A DNA stretch of 64,000 bases, taken from positions 1 through 64,000 of the forward strand of contig NZ_AUFE01000031.1 in assembly GCF_000426345.1 (NCBI RefSeq), in the 5' to 3' direction. The translations under genes and the position numbers were made by a program. How positions within the stretch are numbered: position 1 is the stretch's first letter; each line of letters starts with the position of its first letter. Shown piece after piece: positions 17,247 through 26,641 of the stretch. Below the pieces are notes generated by a model that was not told where the DNA came from, did no database searches, and saw only the letters and a list, made by a program, of their open reading frames with translations. Source of the stretch: Cupriavidus phytohabitans. GTDB lineage: Bacteria; Pseudomonadota; Gammaproteobacteria; Burkholderiales; Burkholderiaceae.

Positions 17247-20200
17247 TCAGGGCTCGTGCGCTGCCGCCGGCCCTGCCGGTGCCGACGGGTGGAGCACCGG
17301 CAGCCGGAACATGAACTCGCTGCCGCCGCCGCGGCGGCGCCTGGCTACCAGCGTGCCGCCGTGTGCCTCGACGATCGAGCGGCAGATCGCAAGCCCCATC
17401 CCCATGCCGTCGCCCTTGGTGGTGAAAAAGGCGTCGAAGATCCGCGGCAGCACGTCTTCGCCAATGCCGGTCCCGCGATCCTGCACGCTGACCACCACCA
17501 TCTCCTGCTCCTGCTGCTCGCGGTATGAAGCCACCAGCAGTTCACGCTGCTCGACCGGCGTGCCGGCCATGGCGTCGAGCGCATTGGTGACCAGGTTGAG
17601 CACTACTTGCTGAAGCTGCACGCGGTCCGCCTCGACCTGCGTGGCGCCGGCAGCCAGCCGGGTCACGATCCTGACGTTGTGCGCGTCCAGTTCGGGCCGC
17701 ACCATCACCAGCACCTCGCGCAGCACCTCGTCCGGCGAAAGCGGCGCGAGCGCCGCGGGGGCCTGCCGCGCCAGCGAGCGTAGCGCACGCACGATGTCGG
17801 CGGCGCGCAGCGCATGCTGGCGGATAAAGGCAAGGCCCTCCAGCGCCTCGCCGAGTTCCGGCTGCGGCCGCTGCAGCCAGCGCGCGCTGGCATCGACGGT
17901 CGCGACAATGGCAGTCAGCGGCTGGTTGACTTCATGGCCGATCGACGCCGCCAGCGTGCCCATCACGGTCAGGTGCGAGGTGCGGGCCAGCTCGGCGCGC
18001 GCATCGCGCAGGCTGATCTCGGCGGCCACCCGACGGTTGTTCTCGCCGATCAGCTGCTCATACAGGCGCGCCGTTTCCAGCGAGATCGCGACCTGCGGCG
18101 CTAGCATTTCCAATTCGGCAACGTGGTTCGCGCCGAACACGCCCGGGGCGTTGTTGTTCTCCAGGTAAACCGCGCCGATCAGGCTGTGTCCGCGCACCAG
18201 CGGCAGGCACAGCACCGAGCGCACCCCGCTGTCAATGGCGGCCCTGGTGCGGATCGACGGCGCGTCTACCATGGCGTCGGCGAGCACCAGCGTCTGGCGC
18301 GTGCGCAGCACGCTGTTGAGCACCGCCAGCGGCAGCGCGTGCTCGGTGGGCGGCGCCGAGCCAAGTGCCACCGTCACCTTGCCGTCGAGCACGCGGCCCG
18401 ACGCTTCGATCATGGGCGCGCCGTCCCGCATCAGCACCAGCAGGCCGTAGCGGGCACCAGCATGCAGGATCACAGTGCTCAGCAGGCTCTCGACCAGCCG
18501 ATCCATCACGATCTCGCTGGACAAGGCACGCGCCGCCTGCTTGCCGAGTTCCCAGCCGGCTACCGGCGACGTGGGGGGCGTGGGCGGCGCCGGCGTGTCG
18601 CCGGCAGCAGGCGCATCGAGTTGCGGATATTGGACGGCCAGCAGCGTCGCCTTGTGTTCGGCGCCCCAGCGCTGGTAGCACGCGCGCGCCACCGCCAGGT
18701 GCTGCCGGGCAGCCGTATGCAGGCCTTGCCGGGCGCACAGCATGCCGGCCAGTTCGTGGGCCAGCGCCTGCTCATGCACGAAGCCGGCCGCCGCTGCCGC
18801 CTCGGCCGACTGCTCGTAACAGGCTAGCGCGCGCAGCGGATCGCCATCCGCCTGCGCCAGCGCGGCATCGGCCAGCAACAGCTTGTTGCGGAACGTCAGC
18901 GGGTTGAGCGCTGCCCAGCGCGCGAAGCAGGCGCGGTGGGCAGCGATGTCGGCGGCGGCCTGCGGTGCCTGCGCGTGCGCCAGCGCAATGCTGAGGAACA
19001 GGCGGCAGTCGGCCACGTTGATATGCGCCGGCGCGGACCAGATTAGCGTCTCGGCGTGGCGCAGGCTGTGCACCGCTTGCGCCCACTGCCCCAGGAACGC
19101 CGCGGCCATGCCGTCGTACAGGTAGATCCAGAAGCGGGTCGGCAGCGAGTTGCTGCGTGCCAGCCGTTGCGCGGCGGTCCCGCAGTGTGCGGCTTCCTCA
19201 TGCCACCCGCTGCTTTCGCCGTCCTCGCCGCCCTTGCCACCCTTGCCGCCTTCGTCGCCTTCGTCGCCCACGCGCAGCCGCTGCACGAGATGCAGCTGCG
19301 AATGCAGGATCAGTTCGATGTCCCGGTACTGAACCTGGCGCGTCAGCGCCAGGCCGCGCGCGATCTCTTCCGCCACCAGGCACAGCTGCTCGCCCATGAC
19401 CAGCAGGTCGGACGCGATATGGTTACAGGCATAGCAGGCCATGCCGATGTCGCCGGAGGCGCGCCCCAGGGTCACGGCTTGCTGCGCGTGGCTCAGCGCA
19501 TACGACAGCGGACGCGTCCACGCGCTGACCTGGTCCACCGCGACCAGGGTGGCGATGCGTCCCGCTTCATAGCCATGGTGGTCGATCAGCGCCATCGCGG
19601 CCTGCCCGTACGCCAGCCCGTCCTCGTACTTCTCGTACAGGCTGGCGATAAACACGCCAAACCATGACAGGCCGTACGGAGACTCCGGCGTGGCGCCATG
19701 GTCGAGGGTCAGCTCGACCATCTTGGCCACGTGCAGGAAGCTGATGCCATCGCGCACGAACAGCGAAGAAATCAGCGTGGAGAGCAGCCCCATCACGGCA
19801 TGGATGCGCGCGTCTCCGGTCGCGGGCAATGACGCCAGGCTGGCGATCGGGCGCGTGCCCAGCGCGGCGCGCACGGCGTCACAGGCGTCGCGCATGCGCT
19901 GCGCGGACGGCGCGCGCTCCAGGTGTACATCGAGCAGCGCCAACCCGGACAAGGCAGCGTTGATCGCGCCTTCGTAGTCCGAGCGCACGGTCTGCAGGCT
20001 GGCGCGGAGACGGTACACGGCGGCCTGGTCGAGCGCGTTTTGTGCGCGCGCCAGCAGCGCGTCGATCCCGTCCGAGGCGGCATCGAGCCGGGCCTGTGCC
20101 AGCAGGCATTCGCAACGCAGCAGGTCGACGGCGTAAGCCTGCGCGTAGTGCGCATCCCACCAGTCCGGCCGCATCAGCGCCTGTGCCGTGTCCATGTAGT

Positions 20201-21599
20201 GCAGCGCCTGGCCGATCGCGCCGGAGCGCCAGGCGCGCCGCCCCCCCACCAGCAGCACCTCGACGAAGGCGACGCGCTGCGGCATCGGCAACGCCTGGCT
20301 CGCACGGACGGCCACGCGCTCGATCTGGTTGCAGATCTCGAACGCATGGTCCGCCAGCGCGCCGCGCCAGTGTCCGATCATGATCTGCGCGATGCGCGCG
20401 TGCTCGGCGGGACGCGCGTGCGGCTCGATCATCGAGTACGCGGATTCAAGCACGCGGTCATGCTGGAACGCGTAGCCGCACGGCGCCTGCACCAGCAAGC
20501 CGGCCTCGACAAACGGTTGCAGCCGGCTGGCCAGCTGTGCGGCGCTGACGTCGGCCACGCGGGCCAGCAGGCCGGCATCGCCGCGCAGTCCGACGCAGGC
20601 GAGCTGTTGCAGCAGTTCGGTTCCGGCGCGCGGCAGCCTCGCAAAGCGCCGGATCATCAGGTCGACGACGTTGCTGGTGTAATGCTGGTCGTCGACCTCG
20701 GCGGCATGCCAGTTCCAGCCAGTGCCGCCGGCCTGCCTGGTCAGTACGCCGTCGTCGACCAGCGTGCGCAGCAACTGGTAGGAAAAGAACGGGTTGCCCG
20801 CAGTCCTGTCGTGCACTGCGTGCGCCAGCGCCGCGATACGCGCGGGCGACTCGTCGAGCGCGGCGCCGACCAGCTCGGCCAGGTCATCGGGTACCAGAGG
20901 CCTGACGGCGATGCGCGTGACCGCCAGCGCGCGGTTCGCATGCAGCAGCCACGAGAAGCGTTGCTCGACATCCTGGCCGTGGTCCCGGTACGCGGCGATC
21001 AGCAGGATGCCGCCGGGAGGCTGCAGGGTGAAGGTCTCCAGCAGCGCAATGGTAAATGCATCGGCCCACTGCAGGTCATCGAGGAACAGGACCAGTGGCA
21101 TGCCCGGCGCGGCAAAGGCGGCAAAGGTTGCCAGCAGCGCGGCCTGCGCGCGGGCCTGTGCCTGCTGCGCGGGCACGTTGGCCAGCGGCGCCGTGCGGCC
21201 CAGCACCTGCTCGACCTCGGGCACGAGTTCGGCCACCGCCTTGCCCTGCCCCGCCAACGCGCCGAGCCAGCGTTCGCGCATTGGCGCAATCGTGGCCGGC
21301 GGCGCGTCCAGCAAGCCGTGCGCAAGCGCGTGGATGGCCTGCGCCACAGGCGCATACGGAATCTCGAGCTGGAGCTGGTCGCTCTTGCCGGCGGCAATGC
21401 GGGCGCCGGTCTGCGCGGCGGCCTGGCGCGAGAAGGCGTTGGCCAGCGCGGACTTGCCGGTGCCGGCGGCGCCGGCAATCAGCACCAGCTCGGATTTGCC
21501 GCCCTGGCACACGCGCCCCAGCGCGTCGGTCAGCAGCGCCATCTCGCGGGCGCGCCCGACCAGGCGCGCCGGTGCCCGCAGCGCCGGCTTGTCCGTCAC
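17247..21599 (-). CDS. AAA-ATPase / GAF / sensor histidine kinase fusion
   Basis: 1450-residue cytoplasmic signalling protein. Order: an AAA/NACHT-like ATPase with Walker A GAAGTGKS (43-50) and Walker B LVLFLDDLQWAD; a long helical-repeat region; a GAF domain before the kinase; HisKA with phospho-acceptor His1222 in GHEVNQPLTAI; and HATPase_c with NLVTNALDAM, DRGTGIG and GMGMGLAICRSI. This is the layout of the large 'trifunctional' kinases but without their N-terminal Ser/Thr-kinase-like domain. The start is a GTG at 21599 that overlaps the stop of the response-regulator gene (GTGA), so the two are translationally coupled. A hydrophilic Gly/Asp/Glu/Lys run (GDEGDEGGKGGKGGEDG) sits mid-protein. 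No membrane segment is evident. The signal is unknown. Confidence 0.9.
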   Translation of the reverse strand: MTDKPALRAPARLVGRAREMALLTDALGRVCQGGKSELVLIAGAAGTGKSALANAFSRQAAAQTGARIAAGKSDQLQLEIPYAPVAQAIHALAHGLLDAPPATIAPMRERWLGALAGQGKAVAELVPEVEQVLGRTAPLANVPAQQAQARAQAALLATFAAFAAPGMPLVLFLDDLQWADAFTIALLETFTLQPPGGILLIAAYRDHGQDVEQRFSWLLHANRALAVTRIAVRPLVPDDLAELVGAALDESPARIAALAHAVHDRTAGNPFFSYQLLRTLVDDGVLTRQAGGTGWNWHAAEVDDQHYTSNVVDLMIRRFARLPRAGTELLQQLACVGLRGDAGLLARVADVSAAQLASRLQPFVEAGLLVQAPCGYAFQHDRVLESAYSMIEPHARPAEHARIAQIMIGHWRGALADHAFEICNQIERVAVRASQALPMPQRVAFVEVLLVGGRRAWRSGAIGQALHYMDTAQALMRPDWWDAHYAQAYAVDLLRCECLLAQARLDAASDGIDALLARAQNALDQAAVYRLRASLQTVRSDYEGAINAALSGLALLDVHLERAPSAQRMRDACDAVRAALGTRPIASLASLPATGDARIHAVMGLLSTLISSLFVRDGISFLHVAKMVELTLDHGATPESPYGLSWFGVFIASLYEKYEDGLAYGQAAMALIDHHGYEAGRIATLVAVDQVSAWTRPLSYALSHAQQAVTLGRASGDIGMACYACNHIASDLLVMGEQLCLVAEEIARGLALTRQVQYRDIELILHSQLHLVQRLRVGDEGDEGGKGGKGGEDGESSGWHEEAAHCGTAAQRLARSNSLPTRFWIYLYDGMAAAFLGQWAQAVHSLRHAETLIWSAPAHINVADCRLFLSIALAHAQAPQAAADIAAHRACFARWAALNPLTFRNKLLLADAALAQADGDPLRALACYEQSAEAAAAAGFVHEQALAHELAGMLCARQGLHTAARQHLAVARACYQRWGAEHKATLLAVQYPQLDAPAAGDTPAPPTPPTSPVAGWELGKQAARALSSEIVMDRLVESLLSTVILHAGARYGLLVLMRDGAPMIEASGRVLDGKVTVALGSAPPTEHALPLAVLNSVLRTRQTLVLADAMVDAPSIRTRAAIDSGVRSVLCLPLVRGHSLIGAVYLENNNAPGVFGANHVAELEMLAPQVAISLETARLYEQLIGENNRRVAAEISLRDARAELARTSHLTVMGTLAASIGHEVNQPLTAIVATVDASARWLQRPQPELGEALEGLAFIRQHALRAADIVRALRSLARQAPAALAPLSPDEVLREVLVMVRPELDAHNVRIVTRLAAGATQVEADRVQLQQVVLNLVTNALDAMAGTPVEQRELLVASYREQQEQEMVVVSVQDRGTGIGEDVLPRIFDAFFTTKGDGMGMGLAICRSIVEAHGGTLVARRRRGGGSEFMFRLPVLHPSAPAGPAAAHEP

Positions 21600-22255
21600 T
21601 GGCCGGCCTGGCAGAGGCCGAGCTGCTGTGCCATCAGCACCAGTTCGGCAAAGGTGCGCGCCTTCATCTTGCGCATGGCCTGCCCGCGATGGATCTTGAC
21701 CGTAACCTCGCTGATGCCGATCTCGGCCGCGATCTGCTTGTTCAGCAGGCCGGACACCGCCAGCCCCATGACCTCGGCCTCGCGCGGCGAAAGGGTTTCG
21801 TAGCTGGCGCGCAATCCGTCTGACTTGCGCGCGCCTTCGCGACGCAGGCGGTCCTTGGCCAGCGCAGCGCCCACCGCGTCGAGCAGGTCCTGTTCGCGGT
21901 ACGGCTTGGGAATGAAGTCCACTGCGCCCGCTTTCATCGCGGCCACGCTCATCGCAATGTCGCCGTAGCCAGTCATGAAGATGATGGGCAGCGGCACGCC
22001 CATGCGGGCCAGCCGGCCCTGCAGGTCCAGGCCGCTGGGGCCGCGCAGCCTGACGTCGAGCACCAGGCAGCACGGCGTATTCGGCAATGGAAAGGCAAGC
22101 AGCTCCGCGGCGGACTCGAACAGCACCGCGCTCAGGCCGACCGAGCGGAACAGGTTGCCGAGCGCATGGCGCACGCCGGCATCGTCGTCGACGACCAGTA
22201 CGGTCGCGTCATCGCAGGCACTGTCTTCGGCAGGCTCCAGGCTTTGGGATGTCAC
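21596..22255 (-). CDS. two-component response regulator, FixJ/NarL type
   Basis: 219 residues. The receiver domain has VLVVDDD at 19-25, phospho-acceptor Asp67 in LVLDVRL, the Thr in IIFMTGYGD and the Lys in FIPKPYREQDL. The LuxR-type HTH is at about 153-205 (LSPREAEVMGLAVSGLLNKQ ... ISEVTVKIHRGQAMRKMKAR). It is first in a two-gene operon with the 1450-residue kinase, certainly its partner. The seven-gene run starting at 22600 is divergent and the likely target, through the 344-base gap. Confidence 0.95.
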   Translation of the reverse strand: MTSQSLEPAEDSACDDATVLVVDDDAGVRHALGNLFRSVGLSAVLFESAAELLAFPLPNTPCCLVLDVRLRGPSGLDLQGRLARMGVPLPIIFMTGYGDIAMSVAAMKAGAVDFIPKPYREQDLLDAVGAALAKDRLRREGARKSDGLRASYETLSPREAEVMGLAVSGLLNKQIAAEIGISEVTVKIHRGQAMRKMKARTFAELVLMAQQLGLCQAGQ

Positions 22256-22599
22256 GGTCTGATCTCCAGTCCACGCGTGCGAGGCCGCACGAGCAGCGGA
22301 TTATAACCGCGGGCCGTCATCGGCAATGGACCGCCTTGAGCCCAGGTGAGATGCACGGGTCACTCATACCATGGTGTTAGTCCCGCGCGCACCGGCGCCG
22401 GACCGCTCGCCCGCTTCCGGTGCAAGCGCCGGTGCAAGCGCCGGTGCAAGCGCCGCCGGGCCGACTAATACCTTCATGCAATGGCGATGGCTGCGCCCAC
22501 AGTCTAGTCTTGTTATCCGGGCCGCGCTGCCGTGCCGTCTGCCGGCGGCCACCTCCCGCCTACGCCTGCTCAAACCCCTTGCCCCCGAGGATCGACACC
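22256..22599. promoter_or_regulatory. divergent control region with inverted and tandem repeats
   Basis: 344 bases without a gene between the response regulator and the hydrolase operon. It holds three perfect tandem copies of CCGGTGCAAGCG (22417-22452). On either side are inverted arms GGTGTTAGTC (about 22373-22382) and GACTAATACC (about 22461-22470), matching at nine of ten positions. The arms are candidate binding sites for the FixJ-type regulator. No promoter could be assigned with certainty. Confidence 0.45.
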
Positions 22600-23286
22600 A
22601 TGTCCAACCCGAAGCTCGAAGTCCTGACCCCGCAAAACAGCCAGCTGATCATCATCGACCACCAGCCGCAGATGGCCTTCGGGGTGCAGTCGATGGACCG
22701 ACAGGCCATGAAGAACAACGTCGTCGGCCTGGCCAAGGCCGCAAAGATCTTCAATATCCCGACCACCATCACCACGGTCGAAAGCGAATCGTTCTCCGGC
22801 TACACCTATCCCGAGCTGCTCGACGTGTTCCCCGGGCAGAAGACGCTGGAGCGCACCTCGATGAACTCGTGGGACGACCAGAAGGTCCGCGACGCGCTCA
22901 AGGCCAACGGCCGCAACAAGGTGATCGTCGCCGGCCTGTGGACCGAGGTCTGCAACACCACCTTCGCGCTGTGCGCGATGCTGGAGGGCAACTACGAGAT
23001 CTACATGGTGGCCGATGCCTCCGGCGGCACCAGCAAGGAAGCCCACGACTACGCCATGCAGCGCATGGTCCAGGCCGGCGCGGTGCCGGTGACCTGGCAA
23101 CAGGTGCTGCTGGAATGGCAGCGCGACTGGGCGCACCGCGACACGTATGACGCCGTGATGAAACTGGTCAAGGAACATTCCGGCGCCTATGGCATGGGCG
23201 TCGACTACGCTTACACCATGGTGCACAAGGCGCCGCAGCGCACCGCCACGCCGCACGAGTCGGTGGCGCCGGTGCCGGCGCGCTGA
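22600..23286 (+). CDS. isochorismatase-family cysteine hydrolase (YcaC-like)
   Basis: 228 residues. The isochorismatase/nicotinamidase fold is shown by QLIIIDHQPQM with Asp20, a basic residue at Lys81 and the nucleophile Cys118 in GLWTEVCNTTFAL, the same triad as in YcaC. DASGGTSKEAHDYAMQRMVQ is typical of the YcaC subgroup. The start at 22600 has GAGG upstream; an upstream extension through the tandem repeat was rejected. It is first in a run of seven plus-strand genes with short gaps. The substrate is unknown; the family cleaves amides and related bonds, and the annotation should not be read as isochorismate hydrolysis. Confidence 0.92.
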   Translation: MSNPKLEVLTPQNSQLIIIDHQPQMAFGVQSMDRQAMKNNVVGLAKAAKIFNIPTTITTVESESFSGYTYPELLDVFPGQKTLERTSMNSWDDQKVRDALKANGRNKVIVAGLWTEVCNTTFALCAMLEGNYEIYMVADASGGTSKEAHDYAMQRMVQAGAVPVTWQQVLLEWQRDWAHRDTYDAVMKLVKEHSGAYGMGVDYAYTMVHKAPQRTATPHESVAPVPAR

Positions 23287-23396
23287 TCCCGGCATCCCCC
23301 GATGCCCGCTTGCGCGCGCCCACGACGGCCGGCGCGCAAGCCTGCTTCCCAGGCACCGGCAAGGTGCCTTCTTCCACTTCCTGGAGGGCCTGATCG

Positions 23397-24218
23397 ATGA
23401 AAACCATCACCACCCAAGACGGTACCCGCATCTTCTACAAGGACTGGGGCGCGGGCCAGCCGGTCGTGTTCTCGCATGGCTGGCCGCTGCATGCCGATGC
23501 ATGGGACACGCAGATGCTGTTTCTCGCGCGCCAGGGCTTCCGCGTGATTGCCCATGACCGCCGCGGCCACGGCCGCTCGGACCAGCCCGCGCAGGGCAAC
23601 GACATGGACACCTATGCGGACGACCTCGCCGCGCTGATCGAAGCGCTGGACCTGCGCGACGCGGTGCTGGTCGGGCACTCCACCGGCGGTGGCGAGGTGG
23701 CGCACTACATCGGCCGTCACGGCACCAAACGCGTGGCCAAGGCGGTGCTGATCGGCGCGGTGCCGCCGCTGATGCTGAAGACCGACGCCAACCCCGGTGG
23801 GCTCCCGCTGGACGTGTTCGACGGCATCCGCAAGGGCGTGGCCGAGAACCGCTCGCAGTTCTACCAGGACCTGGCGGTGCCGTTCTTCGGCTTCAACCGT
23901 CCGGGCGCCAGGGTCTCGCAGGGCACGATCGATGCCTTCTGGGCGCAAGGCATGGCCGGCGGCATCGTCGGGCAATACGCCTGCATCCGCGAGTTCTCCG
24001 AGGTCGACTACACCGAGGACCTGAAGAAGATCGACGTGCCCACGCTGATCCTGCATGGCGACGACGACCAGATCGTGCCGATCGACGCCTCGGCCCGGCG
24101 CGCCGCCGAGCTGGTCAAGGGCGCGACGCTCAAGGTCTACCCCGGCGCCTCGCACGGCATGTGCGTGGTCAACGCCGACCAGGTCAATGCCGACCTGCTC
24201 GCCTTCCTGAAGGGCTGA
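23397..24218 (+). CDS. alpha/beta hydrolase (non-haem haloperoxidase/esterase type)
   Basis: 273 residues, full-length for the cofactor-free chloroperoxidase/esterase family. The oxyanion motif is [12 protein letters not shown], the nucleophile Ser95 lies in GHSTGGGE, the acid is in [10 protein letters not shown] and the His in [12 protein letters not shown]. It lacks a signal peptide and is cytoplasmic. Some members show perhydrolase or bromoperoxidase activity in vitro, but the physiological role is normally ester hydrolysis. The next gene begins only five bases after the stop. Confidence 0.92.
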   Translation: MKTITTQDGTRIFYKDWGAGQPVVFSHGWPLHADAWDTQMLFLARQGFRVIAHDRRGHGRSDQPAQGNDMDTYADDLAALIEALDLRDAVLVGHSTGGGEVAHYIGRHGTKRVAKAVLIGAVPPLMLKTDANPGGLPLDVFDGIRKGVAENRSQFYQDLAVPFFGFNRPGARVSQGTIDAFWAQGMAGGIVGQYACIREFSEVDYTEDLKKIDVPTLILHGDDDQIVPIDASARRAAELVKGATLKVYPGASHGMCVVNADQVNADLLAFLKG

Positions 24219-24223
24219 GTTCG

Positions 24224-26173
24224 ATGTCGCGAGGCCGTTTTACCCGCCGGCAGTTCATTGGCACCGCGGCCGCGCTCGGCGCGGCCGTTTCCCCGGAGAT
24301 CTTCGGCATGCAGCCCAGCACCGCACCCAGCCTCATCCTCGTCAACGGCAAGTTCACCACGCTCGACAAATCCAACCCGCAGGCAGACGCCGTGGCTATC
24401 CGCGACGGGCGCTTTGTGGCCGTCGGCACGCGCCAGGACGTCATGAAGCTGGGCAGCGCGCAGACGCAGATCGTGGACCTGAACGGCCGGCGGGCCATCC
24501 CCGGGCTGATCGACAGCCACATGCACATCATCCGCGGCGGCCTGAACTACAACATGGAGCTGCGCTGGGACGGCGTGCGCTCGCTGGCCGATGCCATGCG
24601 CATGCTCAAGGACCAGGTCGCGCGCACGCCGGCGCCGCAATGGGTGCGCGTGGTCGGCGGCTTCACCGAGCACCAGTTCGCCGAGAAGCGGCTACCGACC
24701 ATCGACGAACTGAACGCGGTGGCGCCCGATACCCCCGTATTCATCCTGCACCTGTACGACCGCGCCATCCTCAACGGCGCGGCGCTGCGCGCGGTCGGCT
24801 ATACCAGGGACACGCCCAACCCGCCCGGCGGCGAGATCGTGCGCGATGCGCGCGGCAATCCCACGGGCCTGCTGCTCGCCAAGCCCAACGCTACCATCCT
24901 GTACGCGACGCTGGCCAAGGGCCCCAAGCTGCCGCCCGAATACCAGAAGAACTCGACGCGCCATTTCATGCGCGAGGTCAACCGGCTGGGCGTGACCGGC
25001 GTGATCGATGCCGGCGGCGGGTACCAGAACTACCCGGAGGACTACAGCATCATCGAAGAGCTGCACAAGGACGGGCAGCTGACGGTGCGGCTGGCGTACA
25101 ACCTGTTCACGCAAAAGCCCAAGGAAGAACTGAACGACTTCAAGACCTGGACCGCCAAGGTCAAGCCGGGCCAGGGCGACGACCTCTACCGCCACAATGG
25201 CGCCGGCGAAATGCTGGTCTACACCGCGGCCGACTTCGAGGACTTCCGCGTCGAGCGCCCCGACATGGTGCCGTCGATGGAGGCCGACCTGGAGCCGGTG
25301 ATCCGCCTGCTCGCGGAAAAGCGCTGGCCGTGGCGGCTGCATGCCACCTACGACCAGACCATCTCCCGTGCGCTCGATGTCTATGAAAAGGTCGCGAAGG
25401 ACATCCCGTTCAACGGCCTGAACTGGTTCTTCGACCACGCCGAGACCATTTCCGAGCGCAATATCGACCGCATCGCCGCGCTTGGCGGCGGCATCGCCGT
25501 GCAGCACCGCATGGCCTACCAGGGCGAATATTTTGTCGAGCGCTACGGCGCGCGCGCCGCCGAGGCCACGCCGCCGGTAAAGAAGATGCTGGAAAAAGGC
25601 GTGAAGGTCGGCGCCGGCACCGATGCCACGCGCGTGGCCTCGTACAACCCGTGGGTGTCGCTGTACTGGCTCACCACCGGCAAGACCGTGGGCGGCATGG
25701 CGATGTACCCGCAGGCCAACCTGCTCGACCGCGAAACCGCGCTGCGGCTGTGGACCGAGGCCAACACGTGGTTCTCCTCGGAAGTCGGCAAGAAGGGCCA
25801 GATCAAGGCGGGCCAGCTCGCCGACCTGGCGGTGCTGTCGGCCGATTACTTCAGCGTGCCCGGCGACGAGATCCAGGACATCACCTCGGTGCTGACCATC
25901 CTGGGCGGCAAGGTAGTCTACGGCGACGCCGACTTCAGCAAGCTGTCGCCGGCGCTGCCTCCCCCGATGCCCGACTGGTCGCCGGTGCGCCACGTCGGCG
26001 GCTACCAGCCGCGGCCGGAAGCGCGCAAGCTGGCGCTGAACACGGCGTGCGGGTGCGCGAGTTCGTGCGGCGTCCATGGCCATGCGCATGCCAGGGCCTG
26101 GACCGCTGGCGTGCCGGCATCCGACGAGAGCACGTTCTGGGGCGCGCTGGGCTGCTCATGCTGGGCCTTCTGA
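24224..26173 (+). CDS. Tat-exported amidohydrolase (YtcJ-like, amidohydrolase 3)
   Basis: 649 residues. A twin-arginine signal (RFTRRQFIGTAAALGAAVSP) at the N-terminus predicts folded export to the periplasm. The metal-binding HxH motif of the amidohydrolase superfamily is in GLIDSHMHIIRGG, further conserved parts are RLHATYDQTISRAL, FFDHAETIS and GAGTDATRVASYNPW, and the C-terminal composite domain (GQLADLAVLSADYFSV) closes the barrel. Unusual is a Cys/His-rich tail after residue ~605 (CGCASSCGVHGHAH ... WGALGCSCWAF). The start was set at 24224, five bases after the preceding stop; the DoxX gene begins 22 bases downstream. The substrate is unknown. Confidence 0.92.
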   Translation: MSRGRFTRRQFIGTAAALGAAVSPEIFGMQPSTAPSLILVNGKFTTLDKSNPQADAVAIRDGRFVAVGTRQDVMKLGSAQTQIVDLNGRRAIPGLIDSHMHIIRGGLNYNMELRWDGVRSLADAMRMLKDQVARTPAPQWVRVVGGFTEHQFAEKRLPTIDELNAVAPDTPVFILHLYDRAILNGAALRAVGYTRDTPNPPGGEIVRDARGNPTGLLLAKPNATILYATLAKGPKLPPEYQKNSTRHFMREVNRLGVTGVIDAGGGYQNYPEDYSIIEELHKDGQLTVRLAYNLFTQKPKEELNDFKTWTAKVKPGQGDDLYRHNGAGEMLVYTAADFEDFRVERPDMVPSMEADLEPVIRLLAEKRWPWRLHATYDQTISRALDVYEKVAKDIPFNGLNWFFDHAETISERNIDRIAALGGGIAVQHRMAYQGEYFVERYGARAAEATPPVKKMLEKGVKVGAGTDATRVASYNPWVSLYWLTTGKTVGGMAMYPQANLLDRETALRLWTEANTWFSSEVGKKGQIKAGQLADLAVLSADYFSVPGDEIQDITSVLTILGGKVVYGDADFSKLSPALPPPMPDWSPVRHVGGYQPRPEARKLALNTACGCASSCGVHGHAHARAWTAGVPASDESTFWGALGCSCWAF

Positions 26174-26195
26174 CCGCGGCCAACGGAGACCGGCC

Positions 26196-26636
26196 ATGCC
26201 TGAACCGATGACTTCCGTTCCCCAGGCGCCCACCGGCGCCACCGGGCTGCCGGGCTGGATGCATTGGCTGGCCCTGCTGCTGCTGTGCGCGGCCTACCTG
26301 CAGGGCGGCCTGTTCAAGCTGGCCGACTTTCCCGGCGCGGTGGCCGAGATGCGGCACTTCGGCCTGAATCCGCCGGTGCCGATGGCAGTCGCTACCATCG
26401 TCCTCGAGCTGGGCGCCTGCGCCATGATCCTGCTGGGCTGGCAGCGCTGGCTGGGGGCGCTGGCGCTGGCGGCATTCACGGTCGGCGCGACCTTCATCGC
26501 CAACCGCTTCTGGGAAGTCCCGCCAGAAGCCCGCTTCATGATGACCAACGCGTTCTTCGAGCACCTGGGCCTGGCCGGCGGCTTCCTGCTGGTGGCCTGG
26601 CACGACCTGCGCGAGCGCGCATTCAGGCAGGGCTGA
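26196..26636 (+). CDS. DoxX-family membrane protein
   Basis: 146 residues, four hydrophobic segments: WLALLLLCAAYLQGGLFKLA, the region around VAVATIVLELGACAMILLG, LGALALAAFTVGATFIANRF and the C-terminal HLGLAGGFLLVAWHDL. The GGLFKLADFPG motif is characteristic of DoxX/DUF417-like small membrane proteins. CGGAGA precedes the ATG at 26196. Position in the operon between an exported amidohydrolase and an exporter suggests a membrane-associated helper, but no activity can be assigned. Confidence 0.85.
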   Translation: MPEPMTSVPQAPTGATGLPGWMHWLALLLLCAAYLQGGLFKLADFPGAVAEMRHFGLNPPVPMAVATIVLELGACAMILLGWQRWLGALALAAFTVGATFIANRFWEVPPEARFMMTNAFFEHLGLAGGFLLVAWHDLRERAFRQG

Positions 26637-26641
26637 CCAAG

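Noticed and set aside
21600-22073. N-terminal extension of the 1450-residue kinase to about 1608 residues
   Set aside because: The extension is antisense-free but overlaps the response-regulator gene in another frame and reads as nonsense; the GTGA overlap gives a natural start.
22417-22452. Possible CRISPR-like array
   Set aside because: Three directly abutting 12-mers without spacers; simple tandem duplication.
24692-26089. 465-codon minus-strand frame inside the amidohydrolase
   Set aside because: Shadow frame with no domain signature; the plus-strand product is unambiguous.
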